Source: an uncultured Clostridia bacterium (GTDB taxonomy: Bacteria > Bacillota > Clostridia > Oscillospirales > Acutalibacteraceae). Taken from it: a DNA stretch of 64,000 nt. The position numbers and the translations under genes are program-made. Under the pieces are notes generated by a model that was not told the origin of the DNA, did no database searches, and saw only the letters and a program-made list of their open reading frames with translations. Position 1 is the first letter of the stretch. Every line of letters starts with the position of its first letter. The stretch lies in contig CANQPS010000016.1 of the NCBI GenBank assembly GCA_947625785.1, positions 1 through 64,000 on the forward strand. The letters run 5' to 3'. This document shows positions 8,322 through 16,847 of this stretch, piece after piece.

Positions 8322-8450
8322 ATGATGAACATCAATAAAATCGTTGTTGCCGGTACAGGCTATGTTGGTCTCAGCATTGCTACACTGCTGTCACAGCATC
8401 ATAAGGTGTATGCAGTTGATATTATCCCGGAGAAAGTCCAACACCATTAA
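8322..8450 (+). pseudogene. ugd: UDP-glucose/GDP-mannose 6-dehydrogenase, truncated by an inserted element
   Basis: The ATG at 8322, with GGAGAG upstream, starts a frame with IVVAGTGYVGLSIATLLS, YAVDIIPEKV and then stop. This is the NAD-binding start of a nucleotide-sugar 6-dehydrogenase, normally 390-450 residues. The match ends at the left inverted repeat of the element at 8439-8812, which supplies the stop. No continuation is seen beyond the element. The gene was the next member of the polysaccharide operon and would have made a uronic acid. Residues 1-39 are native; the last three come from the element. Confidence 0.8.
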
Positions 8451-8812
8451 GCTAAGCAAAGAATATGAACAAAATGTAAATTCAGCAAAAAACACTTGAC
8501 ATATCAATAATGCACCGATGTGCAACAGGGCGCAGCAAAGCTGACAGTTCACAAAAACTGCCATCTGTCCTTTTCATTTCTTTTATCTCATTTGTAGCTC
8601 TGTGGGTCAGCTTTAAGACCATAAAGTATTTTCCGTAATTCCCCGACATAACTCATTTAGAAAACCTCCTTGAAAAGGTGAAAAATCATACACCTATTTT
8701 CAATAGGTTTCATTGCCGCAGGCAATGAAACCTCAGATTTTCTTCGTTTTGTCAAGTGCTTTTCTGCAAAATTTACATTTCGTTCATATTTTTGCTTAGC
8801 TTAATGGTATTG
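8439..8812. mobile_element. MITE-like element with about 60-bp terminal inverted repeats
   Basis: The left end (8439-8500) and the reverse complement of the right end (8751-8812) agree over about 60 bases with few differences; both contain CCATTAAGCTAAGCAAA and end inwards at CACTTGAC. The interior is about 250 bases and holds no transposase. It includes a perfect hairpin (GGTTTCATTGCC at 8706, partner at 8721-8732). On the minus strand a short frame beginning MSYVGELRK has AGGAGG in front, which looks like the start of a cargo gene left by internal deletion. The element truncates ugd. No clear target-site duplication was seen. Confidence 0.75.
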
Positions 8813-8924
8813 CCCTATATTTCTACCGATAAATTTGCACTTTTTCAACCTCTCATCAAAAATGTTCACAAAAAATTAACAGTTTGCGTACTTATCCGAA
8901 AAAGCACAAAATGTGGGTTTGTCG

Positions 8925-8953
8925 TTGACTTCATCAGGATTTTATTCTATAAT
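8925..8953 (+). promoter_or_regulatory. Sigma-A promoter of leuB
   Basis: TTGACT (8925-8930), 17-base spacer, TATAAT (8948-8953), about 60 bases before the leuB start. No T-box or leader peptide was recognised between them. Confidence 0.8.
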
Positions 8954-9013
8954 ATGTATATAACTTTTTTAATATTTCAGATTGTTAAAATTTAGAATGG
9001 AGATTTGTTTTTT

Positions 9014-10093
9014 ATGAAAAATTACAATATAACCTTATTAAAAGGTGATGGTATAGGTCCGGAAATCGTAAATGAGGCCGTTAAAGTTCTTAATGTTGTT
9101 GCCGAAAAATATAATTTTGGTATTAATTATACGGAGGCAGATTTGGGAGGTATTGCTATTGATAAAACAGGTGTACCCCTTCCGGAAGAAACAATTATAA
9201 AATGTAAATCTGCCGATGCGGTTTTATTGGGTGCTGTTGGCGGACCTAAATGGGATAATCTTGCAGGTAATATTCGTCCGGAAGCAGGTTTGCTCGGAAT
9301 AAGGGGTGCATTGGGATTATTCGCCAATCTTAGACCGGCAGTTATATTTAAATCTTTAAAAGATGCTTCGCCGCTTAAAGATAATATTATCGGTGATAAT
9401 CTTGATATTATGGTAGTAAGAGAATTGACGGGCGGTATTTATTTTGGAGAAAGAGGTCGTGAAGAAATAAACGGAGTTCAATCTGCTTACGATACGGAAA
9501 AATATTCGGTTCCTGAAATAGAAAGAATTGCAAGAGTTGCTTTCGATATGGCAATGAAACGCAATAAAAAACTTTGCAGTGTCGATAAGGCAAATGTTCT
9601 TGAATCTTCAAGGCTTTGGAGAGAAACAGTTACAAAAATTTCAAAAGAATATCCGGAAGTTGAGCTGAAATATATGTATGTTGATAACTGTGCTATGCAG
9701 CTCGTTAGAAATCCTAAACAATTTGATGTAATTGTTACTTCTAATATATTTGGTGATATTCTTTCAGATGAGGCATCTATGATAAGCGGTTCAATAGGTA
9801 TGTTGGCATCTGCGAGTTTAAGCGAGGCTAAAAGTGGCTTGTATGAGCCAATTCACGGCTCTGCACCTGATATTGCCGGTATGGGTATAGCTAATCCGCT
9901 CGCTACAATCCTTTCTGCTGCTATGATGCTGCGTTATTCTTTGGACGAACCGGACGCTGCACAATCTATCGAAAATGCCGTTGATGAAGTTCTTAAATTC
10001 GCAAGAACTCCTGATATATATACAGAGGGTACAAAGAAAGTTTCCTGTGAAGAAATGGGAACACTCGTAAGCGAAATAATAAAAAATAAATAA
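9014..10093 (+). CDS. leuB: 3-isopropylmalate dehydrogenase
   Basis: A 359-residue beta-decarboxylating dehydrogenase that oxidises 3-isopropylmalate to 2-oxoisocaproate in leucine biosynthesis, cytosolic and NAD-dependent. Diagnostic segments are [12 protein letters not shown] at the start, [12 protein letters not shown] (which separates LeuB from isocitrate dehydrogenase), [15 protein letters not shown], and the metal-binding [15 protein letters not shown] followed by HGSAPDIAG. Length is normal. ATG 9014 is chosen because GGAGA lies 10 bases upstream. The gene stands alone with its own promoter; leuA, leuC and leuD are not in the window. The polysaccharide debris to its left is unrelated. 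Confidence 0.95.
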   Translation: MKNYNITLLKGDGIGPEIVNEAVKVLNVVAEKYNFGINYTEADLGGIAIDKTGVPLPEETIIKCKSADAVLLGAVGGPKWDNLAGNIRPEAGLLGIRGALGLFANLRPAVIFKSLKDASPLKDNIIGDNLDIMVVRELTGGIYFGERGREEINGVQSAYDTEKYSVPEIERIARVAFDMAMKRNKKLCSVDKANVLESSRLWRETVTKISKEYPEVELKYMYVDNCAMQLVRNPKQFDVIVTSNIFGDILSDEASMISGSIGMLASASLSEAKSGLYEPIHGSAPDIAGMGIANPLATILSAAMMLRYSLDEPDAAQSIENAVDEVLKFARTPDIYTEGTKKVSCEEMGTLVSEIIKNK

Positions 10094-10098
10094 AGTAT

Positions 10099-10127
10099 TT
10101 GACAAAATATAAATTTAGGAATAAAAT
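10099..10127 (+). promoter_or_regulatory. Sigma-A promoter of the CpsB-type phosphatase gene
   Basis: TTGACA (10099-10104), 17-base spacer, TAAAAT (10122-10127), just after the leuB stop. Confidence 0.75.
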
Positions 10128-10148
10128 CTTTGTAAAGGGGTGAATGTA

Positions 10149-10874
10149 ATGTCATCGAAACATAATCTTCCGCCGCTGGAATATGCAGATATTCATACAC
10201 ATATTTTACCGGGAATAGACGATGGTTCAGAAAACCTTGATATGTCCTTATCTATGCTGAAAATGCTGCAAAATCAAGGCGTGAGAAATGTTGCTTTAAC
10301 TCCACATTTCCGTACACAAGAAGAAAATATGAAGGACTTTCTTGAAAAACGAAAAGAAAGCTATGATTTACTTAAAAGTAAAAATGATACTAATATAAAT
10401 TTGGCATTGGGTGCGGAAGTCTTTATAACAAAATATATACTAAAATATGATGATTTGTTACCGATTTGTATAGGAAATACGAATTATATGCTTACGGAAT
10501 TTCCGTATTCAGCCCCGTTTGACGAAAAAACTTTTGATACACTGGAAAAATTTGTGTACGATTATAAAGTTACTCCTATTCTTGCTCATATAGAACGCTA
10601 TCCGGCTCTTATGAATGATGTCGGAATTCTTGAAGAATTGTACGATATGGGCTGCAAAATGCAAATAAATCTTTCAGCAATGGAAACATTTATGACGTCC
10701 AGATTTTTGCTTAAACTTATTAAAAAAAATTTGGTACATTTTGTAGGTACGGATTGTCATAGATTGGAATACAGAACTCCCATTTATGACAGAGGAATGG
10801 CAGCCATAATTAAGAAAATTGGAATTGATTATGCAGAAAAGATTACTAATAATTCACTTTTACTTTTTAAATAA
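10149..10874 (+). CDS. cpsB: CpsB/YwqE-type tyrosine-protein phosphatase (PHP fold)
   Basis: A 241-residue metal-dependent phosphatase of the PHP family, which dephosphorylates the CpsD-type tyrosine kinase controlling capsule or exopolysaccharide chain length. Metal-binding motifs are in order: ADIHTHILPGIDDGS at the start, ALTPHF near residue 55, AHIERYP near residue 145 and GTDCHR near residue 200. Start ATG 10149 follows AAAGGGG. Its kinase partner is not in the window. It sits on its own promoter between leuB and the sortase island, 1.7 kb from the polysaccharide operon, with which it is probably functionally linked. Confidence 0.88.
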   Translation: MSSKHNLPPLEYADIHTHILPGIDDGSENLDMSLSMLKMLQNQGVRNVALTPHFRTQEENMKDFLEKRKESYDLLKSKNDTNINLALGAEVFITKYILKYDDLLPICIGNTNYMLTEFPYSAPFDEKTFDTLEKFVYDYKVTPILAHIERYPALMNDVGILEELYDMGCKMQINLSAMETFMTSRFLLKLIKKNLVHFVGTDCHRLEYRTPIYDRGMAAIIKKIGIDYAEKITNNSLLLFK

Positions 10875-10955
10875 TCATAATTTTTGTATATAATGATACG
10901 AAAATGGTTTAAAAGAATTAAAAAATGTGCAAAAAGTAAAAAAATAAAAAAGTTC

Positions 10956-10984
10956 TTTACAAATCATTCGTATTATGATATAAT
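10956..10984 (+). promoter_or_regulatory. Sigma-A promoter of the sortase island
   Basis: TTTACA (10956-10961), 17-base spacer, TATAAT (10979-10984), 33 bases before the first ATG of the island at 11018. Confidence 0.8.
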
Positions 10985-11017
10985 AAAACAAAATTTATTA
11001 ATGGAGGTTTCATTTTT

Positions 11018-11578
11018 ATGAAAAAGGCAATTTCAATCGCAGTTGTAGTTCTTATGTTAGCTTTAAGTATGGTTTCAGCTTTTGCTCTTGTATCACCAGA
11101 AGAACAAAAAATTGTTGACGCTCTCAAAGCAGGAGTTACAGTAAACGGTCAAACAGTTACTCTTCCTGCTGATTATATTAACCAAGCTGAAAACTATCTT
11201 ATTAATAATGATGTGGATATTACAGCTGAAAACGCTGCGGCTATTATCGCAAAAATCGATAATGCTAAGGCAGTTATCGTAGAAAAAGGTATTACTAACC
11301 TTGACAAGAACATTCCTAGCGATGTTAAAGACCAATTAGTTGCAATAGCTGAAGAAGCTGCTAAGGTTGAAAATCTTAAAGTTACAGTTAGCGGCGACAA
11401 GAGTCAGATTACTATTGTAGATAATAATGGTAATCAAGTATTCCGTTGGGAAGAAAATAAAACATTACCACCAACAGGTGCAGAGAATGTTGATATGTCA
11501 GCTGCTTTTGCTATTATAGCTGCTTTCGCTACTGTTGTTGTAGCTGCTGCTTTTGTAGCTAAAAAAGTTAAGGCATAA
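11018..11578 (+). CDS. Secreted protein with C-terminal LPPTG sorting signal
   Basis: A 186-residue protein with a classical signal peptide (MKKAISIAVVVLMLALSMVS, cleavage after about SAFA). A globular domain of about 125 residues follows that I do not recognise, and then LPPTGAE, an Ala/Val-rich hydrophobic helix and a KKVK tail. LPPTG fits the LPXTG cell-wall sorting motif. The sortase gene starts six bases after its stop, so this is almost certainly its dedicated substrate, anchored to peptidoglycan or polymerised. RBS ATGGAGG. The acidic, alanine-rich mature part has no cysteine. Function unknown. Confidence 0.85.
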   Translation: MKKAISIAVVVLMLALSMVSAFALVSPEEQKIVDALKAGVTVNGQTVTLPADYINQAENYLINNDVDITAENAAAIIAKIDNAKAVIVEKGITNLDKNIPSDVKDQLVAIAEEAAKVENLKVTVSGDKSQITIVDNNGNQVFRWEENKTLPPTGAENVDMSAAFAIIAAFATVVVAAAFVAKKVKA

Positions 11579-11584
11579 TTTAAA

Positions 11585-12334
11585 ATGTCAATTAAACACA
11601 AGGGATACGATAGGAAGAGTTTTATAATTCTTCCTATTGTTTTTCTTATAATAGGATTTTTATTAATATTTTTTGTCGTAAAACCAATAGTAGCACCATT
11701 TTTAGAATATGCTGACTTAATTCTTTTGGATAGCGAAATGGATTATGACAAAGAGTTTGATGATATTTTTGTGCCAATAGTGGATATTGAAGAACCACTG
11801 CCGCCCGATGATAAAGAAGACCCTGATGTTAATGCAGAACCCCCTGATGTTAATGTAGAACCCCCGCCAACACAACCGGATACTATACCGTTAAGCTCTA
11901 TTACCTATCCGAAATTTGGCACAAAGTATGCACAGATACGCATACCGGAATGTTATATATCAACATACTTATACTTTGGTGACAGTACTAAAATTTTAAA
12001 GTTGGGCGCAGGTCAAAGCACATCAAGTTTTATACCTGGTTATGGCGGAACCATTCTGGCAGGAGCTCATAATAATACTTATTTCCATAATTTTAAATAT
12101 ATTAAAGAGGGGCAAAAAATTTATATTGACACAAGTTATGGTCAATATGTTTATACCGTTACAGAAACAAAAATTATTAAATCTTCACAAACGAAAGAGC
12201 TAAGATTGGATTCTGATAAAGAAATTTTGGTATTATATACTTGCTATCCTTTTGATGAGCTTGGTCTTACAAATAAAAGATTTGTAGTTTATGCTGATTA
12301 TACCTCAGGACCAATTATAGACCATAGTGCATAA
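11585..12334 (+). CDS. Class D-like sortase
   Basis: A 249-residue membrane-anchored transpeptidase. An N-terminal helix (residues 14-35, IILPIVFLIIGFLLIFFVV) is followed by a Pro/Asp-rich linker with a short internal repeat (DPDVNAEPPDVNVEPP). The sortase barrel has GTILAGAHNNTYF (catalytic His), VLYTCYPF (catalytic Cys in a TxTC-like motif) and NKRFVVYADY (catalytic Arg). The TCYPF plus single N-terminal anchor layout is that of class D enzymes of clostridia and bacilli. It would cleave LPPTG of the preceding protein outside the membrane. Third and fourth genes of the island encode membrane proteins. Confidence 0.88.
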   Translation: MSIKHKGYDRKSFIILPIVFLIIGFLLIFFVVKPIVAPFLEYADLILLDSEMDYDKEFDDIFVPIVDIEEPLPPDDKEDPDVNAEPPDVNVEPPPTQPDTIPLSSITYPKFGTKYAQIRIPECYISTYLYFGDSTKILKLGAGQSTSSFIPGYGGTILAGAHNNTYFHNFKYIKEGQKIYIDTSYGQYVYTVTETKIIKSSQTKELRLDSDKEILVLYTCYPFDELGLTNKRFVVYADYTSGPIIDHSA

Positions 12335-12350
12335 GGGGGATTAAAAAGTT

Positions 12351-13205
12351 TTGGATAGAAATAAAAAATCTCTGATAATAAGAATAATATCGGTAATATT
12401 ATCGTTTATATTATCATTTTTAATATTTACAGATGTGTTATTTATAATAGCAAAATTGCAGTTATTTTCGCCAAAAGCCTTAGAAAATGCTATGAATAAT
12501 ACAAACTATTATAGTAAAATGGCAAATGAAATAGAAGACGATTATGTATCATATGGTATGGCAAGTGGATTTCCGGAGAAATTTTTTAAAAATATAATAG
12601 ATAGAGATTTTATAAAAATTGATATTGTAAAACAATGTGAAAAAATGTATTCGGGAAAATATGAGCCTTTGCAGGATACAAAAATATATGATTCGATGTA
12701 TTCAAGTTTTATAACCTATGCCAATGAAAATGACTATGAAGTTACAAATGAAGTTGATAAAAATATAAAGTACCTTGCACAAACCTGTGCAGAACATTAT
12801 GTTGATTATGTAGATATTCCTTTTGCCTCAAGCATATCGGTGTATTTACCTAAAATTTCGCAAATATGTATATATGCGATAATATTTTGTACAATAGGAA
12901 TTGCTGTTTGTGTAGTTATGCTATTTTTACTGCAATCTTGGAAACATAGGAGTATCAGATATTATATGTATTCAATGACAACCGCTTGTCTGATGTTTAT
13001 AATATTTCCAACGGCAATTTATGCAACGGGAAAAATTACTAAGGTGGCTACATTATCAAAAGCCGTTTATGATTTGATAGTTGCATTTTTACAAACTTTT
13101 TTGAATACATTTTTTGTATTTGCCGTAATATCGGTTGTTATTATAATAATGTTATTGTTTTTGCATAATGCGATGAGAAAAAAAGTTAAATACCATCATA
13201 ATTAA
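12351..13205 (+). CDS. Four-helix membrane protein of the sortase island
   Basis: A 284-residue integral membrane protein. One helix lies near the N-terminus (residues 8-33). An extracytoplasmic domain of about 130 residues is rich in Asp, Tyr and Lys. Three more helices span residues 165-195, 205-225 and 240-272, with a basic tail. TTG at 12351 is taken as the start because AAGGGGGA lies 10 bases upstream and no better codon exists. Not recognised as a named family. Its place directly behind a sortase suggests a role in substrate presentation or assembly, which is inference. Confidence 0.7.
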   Translation: MDRNKKSLIIRIISVILSFILSFLIFTDVLFIIAKLQLFSPKALENAMNNTNYYSKMANEIEDDYVSYGMASGFPEKFFKNIIDRDFIKIDIVKQCEKMYSGKYEPLQDTKIYDSMYSSFITYANENDYEVTNEVDKNIKYLAQTCAEHYVDYVDIPFASSISVYLPKISQICIYAIIFCTIGIAVCVVMLFLLQSWKHRSIRYYMYSMTTACLMFIIFPTAIYATGKITKVATLSKAVYDLIVAFLQTFLNTFFVFAVISVVIIIMLLFLHNAMRKKVKYHHN

Positions 13206-13240
13206 TAGACATATATTCAATATGAGAGGCGGAAAAATGT

Positions 13241-13594
13241 GTGAAAAAATACTTTATGTATGTACCTTTATGGATAAGTATTGTTGCTAATACGATATTA
13301 GGTGCATTAGCCTCCGGACCATTTCTATTGGCGATTATATATATTTTTGGTTCGAGCTTAAAAGATATTTTATTAGGCGGCTTAATATTAGTAGGTATAA
13401 TTTTGGCGGTGGTATTTGTTAATTATATTATCTATCGTATTTGTAAGAAAAAATCCTCTAAAGCACCTGTTCACGCTGATACTAAAAAGATTTTTATCAA
13501 TGTTATTATTATAATCGGTATTTTTATAATTTTGACAGCATCATTTTTCCTATTTCCTGATATATGGTTATTAATAAATGACTGGTGGTTCTAA
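13241..13594 (+). CDS. Small three-helix membrane protein of the sortase island
   Basis: A 117-residue protein with hydrophobic helices at about residues 6-32, 40-66 and 84-108, and a Trp-rich end (INDWWF). GTG 13241 is the likely start, with GAGAGGCGGA upstream; a nearby ATG at 13237 is in another frame that stops early. It ends just before the shared terminator at 13609 and is probably the last gene of the sortase unit. No family recognised. Confidence 0.6.
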   Translation: MKKYFMYVPLWISIVANTILGALASGPFLLAIIYIFGSSLKDILLGGLILVGIILAVVFVNYIIYRICKKKSSKAPVHADTKKIFINVIIIIGIFIILTASFFLFPDIWLLINDWWF

Positions 13595-13608
13595 TAAGAT
13601 AATAAAAA

Positions 13609-13640
13609 AGGATAGGCATTATTTGCCTATCCTTAACTTT
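13609..13640. terminator. Bidirectional terminator between the sortase island and pcrA
   Basis: AGGATAGGCA (13609-13618), TTATT loop, TGCCTATCCT (13624-13633), with AAAAAA before and TTTTTT after. It can stop both converging transcription units. Confidence 0.85.
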
Positions 13641-13641
13641 T

Positions 13642-16038
13642 TTATATTTTTTCAAGTTTTGAGAAGTTAGACATTATCTTTTTGGTGCCGGCAGTATCAA
13701 ATGCTATTTCTAATAAGAAATCATTTCCCATAGGTTTTGATGAGATTATCATTCCCTTGCCGAACGCCTTATGATTTACTATATCGCCAACAGAATAGTT
13801 ATTTGATGAAACCGATTTTTTAGGTTCGGTTACAGCAGGGCCGAATATTTTAGCTGTTTCAATCTGATGTTTTCTTTTTTCGTAAGGTGACACAGCGTAT
13901 GCTTTACTCATTTCTGATACAATAGGTTGTTGAGTTGAGCTTGTTATAAGTTCAGCAGGAATTTCTTTTATAAATCGTGAAGGTGAATTTCTGTTTGTAA
14001 CACCGAGGTAAACTCTTGATTGGGTATTTGTGATAAAAATTTTTTCTTTTGCTCTTGTAAGAGCAACATAGGCGAGGCGTCTTTCCTCCTGCAAGTCTTC
14101 GGGATTTTTGGAGGACTTAAAACTTGGAAATAGATTTTCCTCCATACCCGGCAAAAATACCACCGGAAATTCCAAGCCTTTTGCAGAATGTATTGTCATA
14201 AGAGATACTCTATTATCGTCTTCCGCTATATTATTATTATAGTTGTCTATATCGGTCATCAACGCAACTTCGTCTAAAAATCCTGATAATGAAGCGTCTT
14301 CACCGTTTTCATTTTCATATTGCCGTATTGCGGTAAGTAATTCCTCAACATTTTCGATGGCATTATCGCTGACACTATGGTCCTTTTTAAGAGTATTTTT
14401 AAAGTCTATTCTTTCGAGGATTGTTATATATAAATCTGAAATACGGACTTTTTTATCATTTGCGATTTCGCTGAATTCATCAATCATATTGGCAAAATCC
14501 ATAAGTTTTGGTGCAGCCTTAACCAAATCGGCATATTGATTGGAAGTTCTTAATACGGACATCATATTTTTACCAAGTTGTGAGGCAATTTCTTCAACAT
14601 TTGATACTGTTGCAGAACCGATAGCACGCTTAGGATAATTGATAATTCTTTTTAATTTTTCATCATCATTATTATTGTTGACAATTCTAAGATATGCCAG
14701 CATATCTTTTACTTCTTTTCTCTCGTAAAATTTTACCGAGCCGATAATTTTATGTGGAATTGCGGAACGGACAAAAACTCTTTCCAATGCTCTTGACTGG
14801 GAATTTGTTCTGTATAATACAGCAAAATCGGAATATTTTTTTCCTTTTGCGACCATTGACAAAATTTGTGAACCTATATAGTCAGCCTCTTCGGTTTCGT
14901 TAAATGTTGTAAATACTGTTATTAAATCACCATTATCATTATTTGTCCAAAGATTTTTACCTTTGCGAGTAGTATTATTTTCGATAACACTGTTGGCGGC
15001 ACTAAGTATAACTTTAGTGGAACGGTAGTTTTGCTCAAGGCGTATTACTTTTGCATTAGGATAGTTTTCCTCAAAATTGATTATATTTTCTATGGTTGCA
15101 CCTCTGAATTTATAAATACTTTGGTCATCATCACCGACAACACAAAGATTTTTAGTACCGTCAGACAACAATCTTATAAGTTCATATTGAATTTTATTGG
15201 TATCCTGATATTCGTCTACCATAACATATTTGAATAATTTTTGATAATATGTACGAACTTCTTCGTTATTTTTGAGTAAGTTTACGGTATTTATTAATAG
15301 GTCATCAAAGTCCATAGCATCTGATTTTTTAAGACTCTTTTGATACAGGTCAAAAACTTTTGCGATAGATGTCATATAACTATCGCCAATAGAATCTTTT
15401 TTGAAGTCTTCCAATGATATGCCTGAATTTTTAGCTTTGGAAATTTCGTTAAGCATAGTTTTTATAGGATATTCTCTCTCGATAATGCCTAATGACTTGC
15501 AGCAGTCTTTGATTATTCTTTTGCTATCGTCAGTATCGTATATAGCGAAGTGGCTGGAATATCCGAGTAAATCAGCATATCTTCTTAAAATTTTCGCACA
15601 ACTTGAATGAAATGTTGATGCCCAAATATCTGTATCAGTACAGTTTAATTTTGCTGAAATTCTTTCTTTAAGCTCCTTTGCGGCCTTATTGGTAAATGTT
15701 ATAGCCATAATCTGATAAGGCTTGGCAGGGTTTACTGCAAATTTAGATATAAGTTCACTTGTAGGTTCAATATTATTAAAATAGCAATTTTGGAGTTGGT
15801 CTATATCTTTTTCTGTAATATATTCAGGGACATAGTCACTATTATAGGCATTACCCCAACTCAATATATTTGATATTCTGTTTACAAGTACGGTTGTTTT
15901 GCCGCTTCCGGCACCTGCAAGTATAAGTAATGCACCATTAACAGTAAATATGGCTTGCTGCTGCATATTATTCATATGAGCGAATTGCCTTTGAATTAGA
16001 GTTTTTCTCATTTTTATAATCTCATTGTTTGACAACAT
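13642..16038 (-). CDS. pcrA: ATP-dependent DNA helicase PcrA/UvrD
   Basis: A 798-residue superfamily 1A 3'-5' helicase acting in nucleotide excision repair, replication restart and plasmid replication. Ordered motifs are LILAGAGSGKTT (Walker A), AITFTNKAA, MVDEYQDTN (Walker B), VVGDDDQSIYKFRGA, LEQNYRST and the C-terminal TIHSAKGLEFPVVFLPG and VALTRA. Between motifs Ia and Ib there is an insertion of about 45 residues (NAYNSDYVPEYITEKDID region) compared with typical PcrA. The C-terminus ends in a Tudor-like RNA-polymerase-binding segment (GDIVNHKAFGKGMI). ATG 16038 is preferred to a TTG six bases upstream. Monocistronic, with promoter at 16075-16103. Confidence 0.95.
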   Translation of the reverse strand: MLSNNEIIKMRKTLIQRQFAHMNNMQQQAIFTVNGALLILAGAGSGKTTVLVNRISNILSWGNAYNSDYVPEYITEKDIDQLQNCYFNNIEPTSELISKFAVNPAKPYQIMAITFTNKAAKELKERISAKLNCTDTDIWASTFHSSCAKILRRYADLLGYSSHFAIYDTDDSKRIIKDCCKSLGIIEREYPIKTMLNEISKAKNSGISLEDFKKDSIGDSYMTSIAKVFDLYQKSLKKSDAMDFDDLLINTVNLLKNNEEVRTYYQKLFKYVMVDEYQDTNKIQYELIRLLSDGTKNLCVVGDDDQSIYKFRGATIENIINFEENYPNAKVIRLEQNYRSTKVILSAANSVIENNTTRKGKNLWTNNDNGDLITVFTTFNETEEADYIGSQILSMVAKGKKYSDFAVLYRTNSQSRALERVFVRSAIPHKIIGSVKFYERKEVKDMLAYLRIVNNNNDDEKLKRIINYPKRAIGSATVSNVEEIASQLGKNMMSVLRTSNQYADLVKAAPKLMDFANMIDEFSEIANDKKVRISDLYITILERIDFKNTLKKDHSVSDNAIENVEELLTAIRQYENENGEDASLSGFLDEVALMTDIDNYNNNIAEDDNRVSLMTIHSAKGLEFPVVFLPGMEENLFPSFKSSKNPEDLQEERRLAYVALTRAKEKIFITNTQSRVYLGVTNRNSPSRFIKEIPAELITSSTQQPIVSEMSKAYAVSPYEKRKHQIETAKIFGPAVTEPKKSVSSNNYSVGDIVNHKAFGKGMIISSKPMGNDFLLEIAFDTAGTKKIMSNFSKLEKI

Positions 16039-16074
16039 TGTCAATTATACACCACCATATCTTATTTTAATATA

Positions 16075-16103
16075 ATTTTAACCCATATATCGTAAAATTT
16101 CAA
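16075..16103 (-). promoter_or_regulatory. Sigma-A promoter of pcrA
   Basis: On the minus strand: TTGAAA (16103-16098), 17-base spacer, TAAAAT (16080-16075), 37 bases before the ATG. Confidence 0.65.
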
Positions 16104-16205
16104 GTTTAATAAAAAAATTAGGTATATTTTTGGAGGGTGTGTTTCCATACAAGAAAGCATAAAAGTTTTGCTAATAAAAATGCAAATTCAAGCTGCTTAC
16201 AGAAA

Positions 16206-16241
16206 TAAAAAAAGGAACACATTTTTAATAAAGTGTTCCTT
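16206..16241 (-). terminator. Terminator of the DUF6465-like gene
   Basis: AAGGAACAC (16212-16220) pairs with GTGTTCCTT (16233-16241). On the minus strand the stem is followed by a run of T. Confidence 0.75.
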
Positions 16242-16268
16242 CTTCGATATTTTTGTTACAAAAGAAAA

Positions 16269-16589
16269 TTAGAAATCAATTTTCTTACCCAAAGCATCGC
16301 CATTTACTACATAATAAACAGCCATTTCTTCCGGTTTAATGTAAAGGTCCAATGTTTTAATTTCTGTATCCTCAACATTTTTGATACTGTCTACTATATC
16401 CGACATAGATAATTCACGACCTGCGTATTGTATAAATGCTGTTATAGTAGGTTCTTTTGATTTAGTTGTGGTTTTTTTAGCAGGAGCTTTTTTAGCAGGA
16501 GCTTTTTTAGTTTCGTTTTCAGAAACCTCAACCACATTTTCGATAACTGCTGCCTCTGCGGCGTCAACTGTTTTTTTTGCTTTTGCCAT
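16269..16589 (-). CDS. DUF6465-like protein with Lys/Ala-rich N-terminus
   Basis: A 106-residue protein. The first half is a basic, disordered repeat segment (KKAPAKKAPAKKTTTKSK). The second half is a small folded domain (FIQYAGRELSMSDIVDSIK ... LYIKPEEMAVYYVVNGD) that fits the DUF6465 family of clostridia as I remember it. The real start is ATG 16589, preceded by AAAGAGGGTA. A longer in-frame extension to 16709 overlaps the promoter and is not coding. The histone-like tail suggests nucleic acid or polyanion binding, but no function is known to me. Strong consensus promoter, so likely highly expressed. Confidence 0.75.
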   Translation of the reverse strand: MAKAKKTVDAAEAAVIENVVEVSENETKKAPAKKAPAKKTTTKSKEPTITAFIQYAGRELSMSDIVDSIKNVEDTEIKTLDLYIKPEEMAVYYVVNGDALGKKIDF

Positions 16590-16649
16590 AAAAAATACCC
16601 TCTTTCGTTCTAAATAATCAATTAAAAAGTGTTGATTCACTTTGACATC

Positions 16650-16678
16650 ATTATAAACGCTTTTGAATGATTTGTCAA
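16650..16678 (-). promoter_or_regulatory. Strong consensus sigma-A promoter
   Basis: On the minus strand: TTGACA (16678-16673), 17-base spacer, TATAAT (16655-16650). Perfect hexamers in front of the DUF6465-like gene. Confidence 0.9.
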
Positions 16679-16847
16679 ATTTTATGCTGTTTTTCGTTAC
16701 AAACATCAATAACCTTAATTTTGTTTGTAAATTAATTATAGTATAATCACTATTATTATTATGTCGATTAAAGTCAGATTGATATATGAATAATATTAAG
16801 TATAAAAATCATATATTCATAACAAAAATATTAATGAGGTGTTTGTT

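Noticed and set aside
8756-8995. 79-codon plus-strand frame
   Set aside because: It spans the right end of the MITE-like element and the leuB promoter; no start site.
16590-16709. Longer N-terminus of the DUF6465-like protein
   Set aside because: This part overlaps the consensus promoter at 16650-16678, and the ribosome binding site supports ATG 16589.
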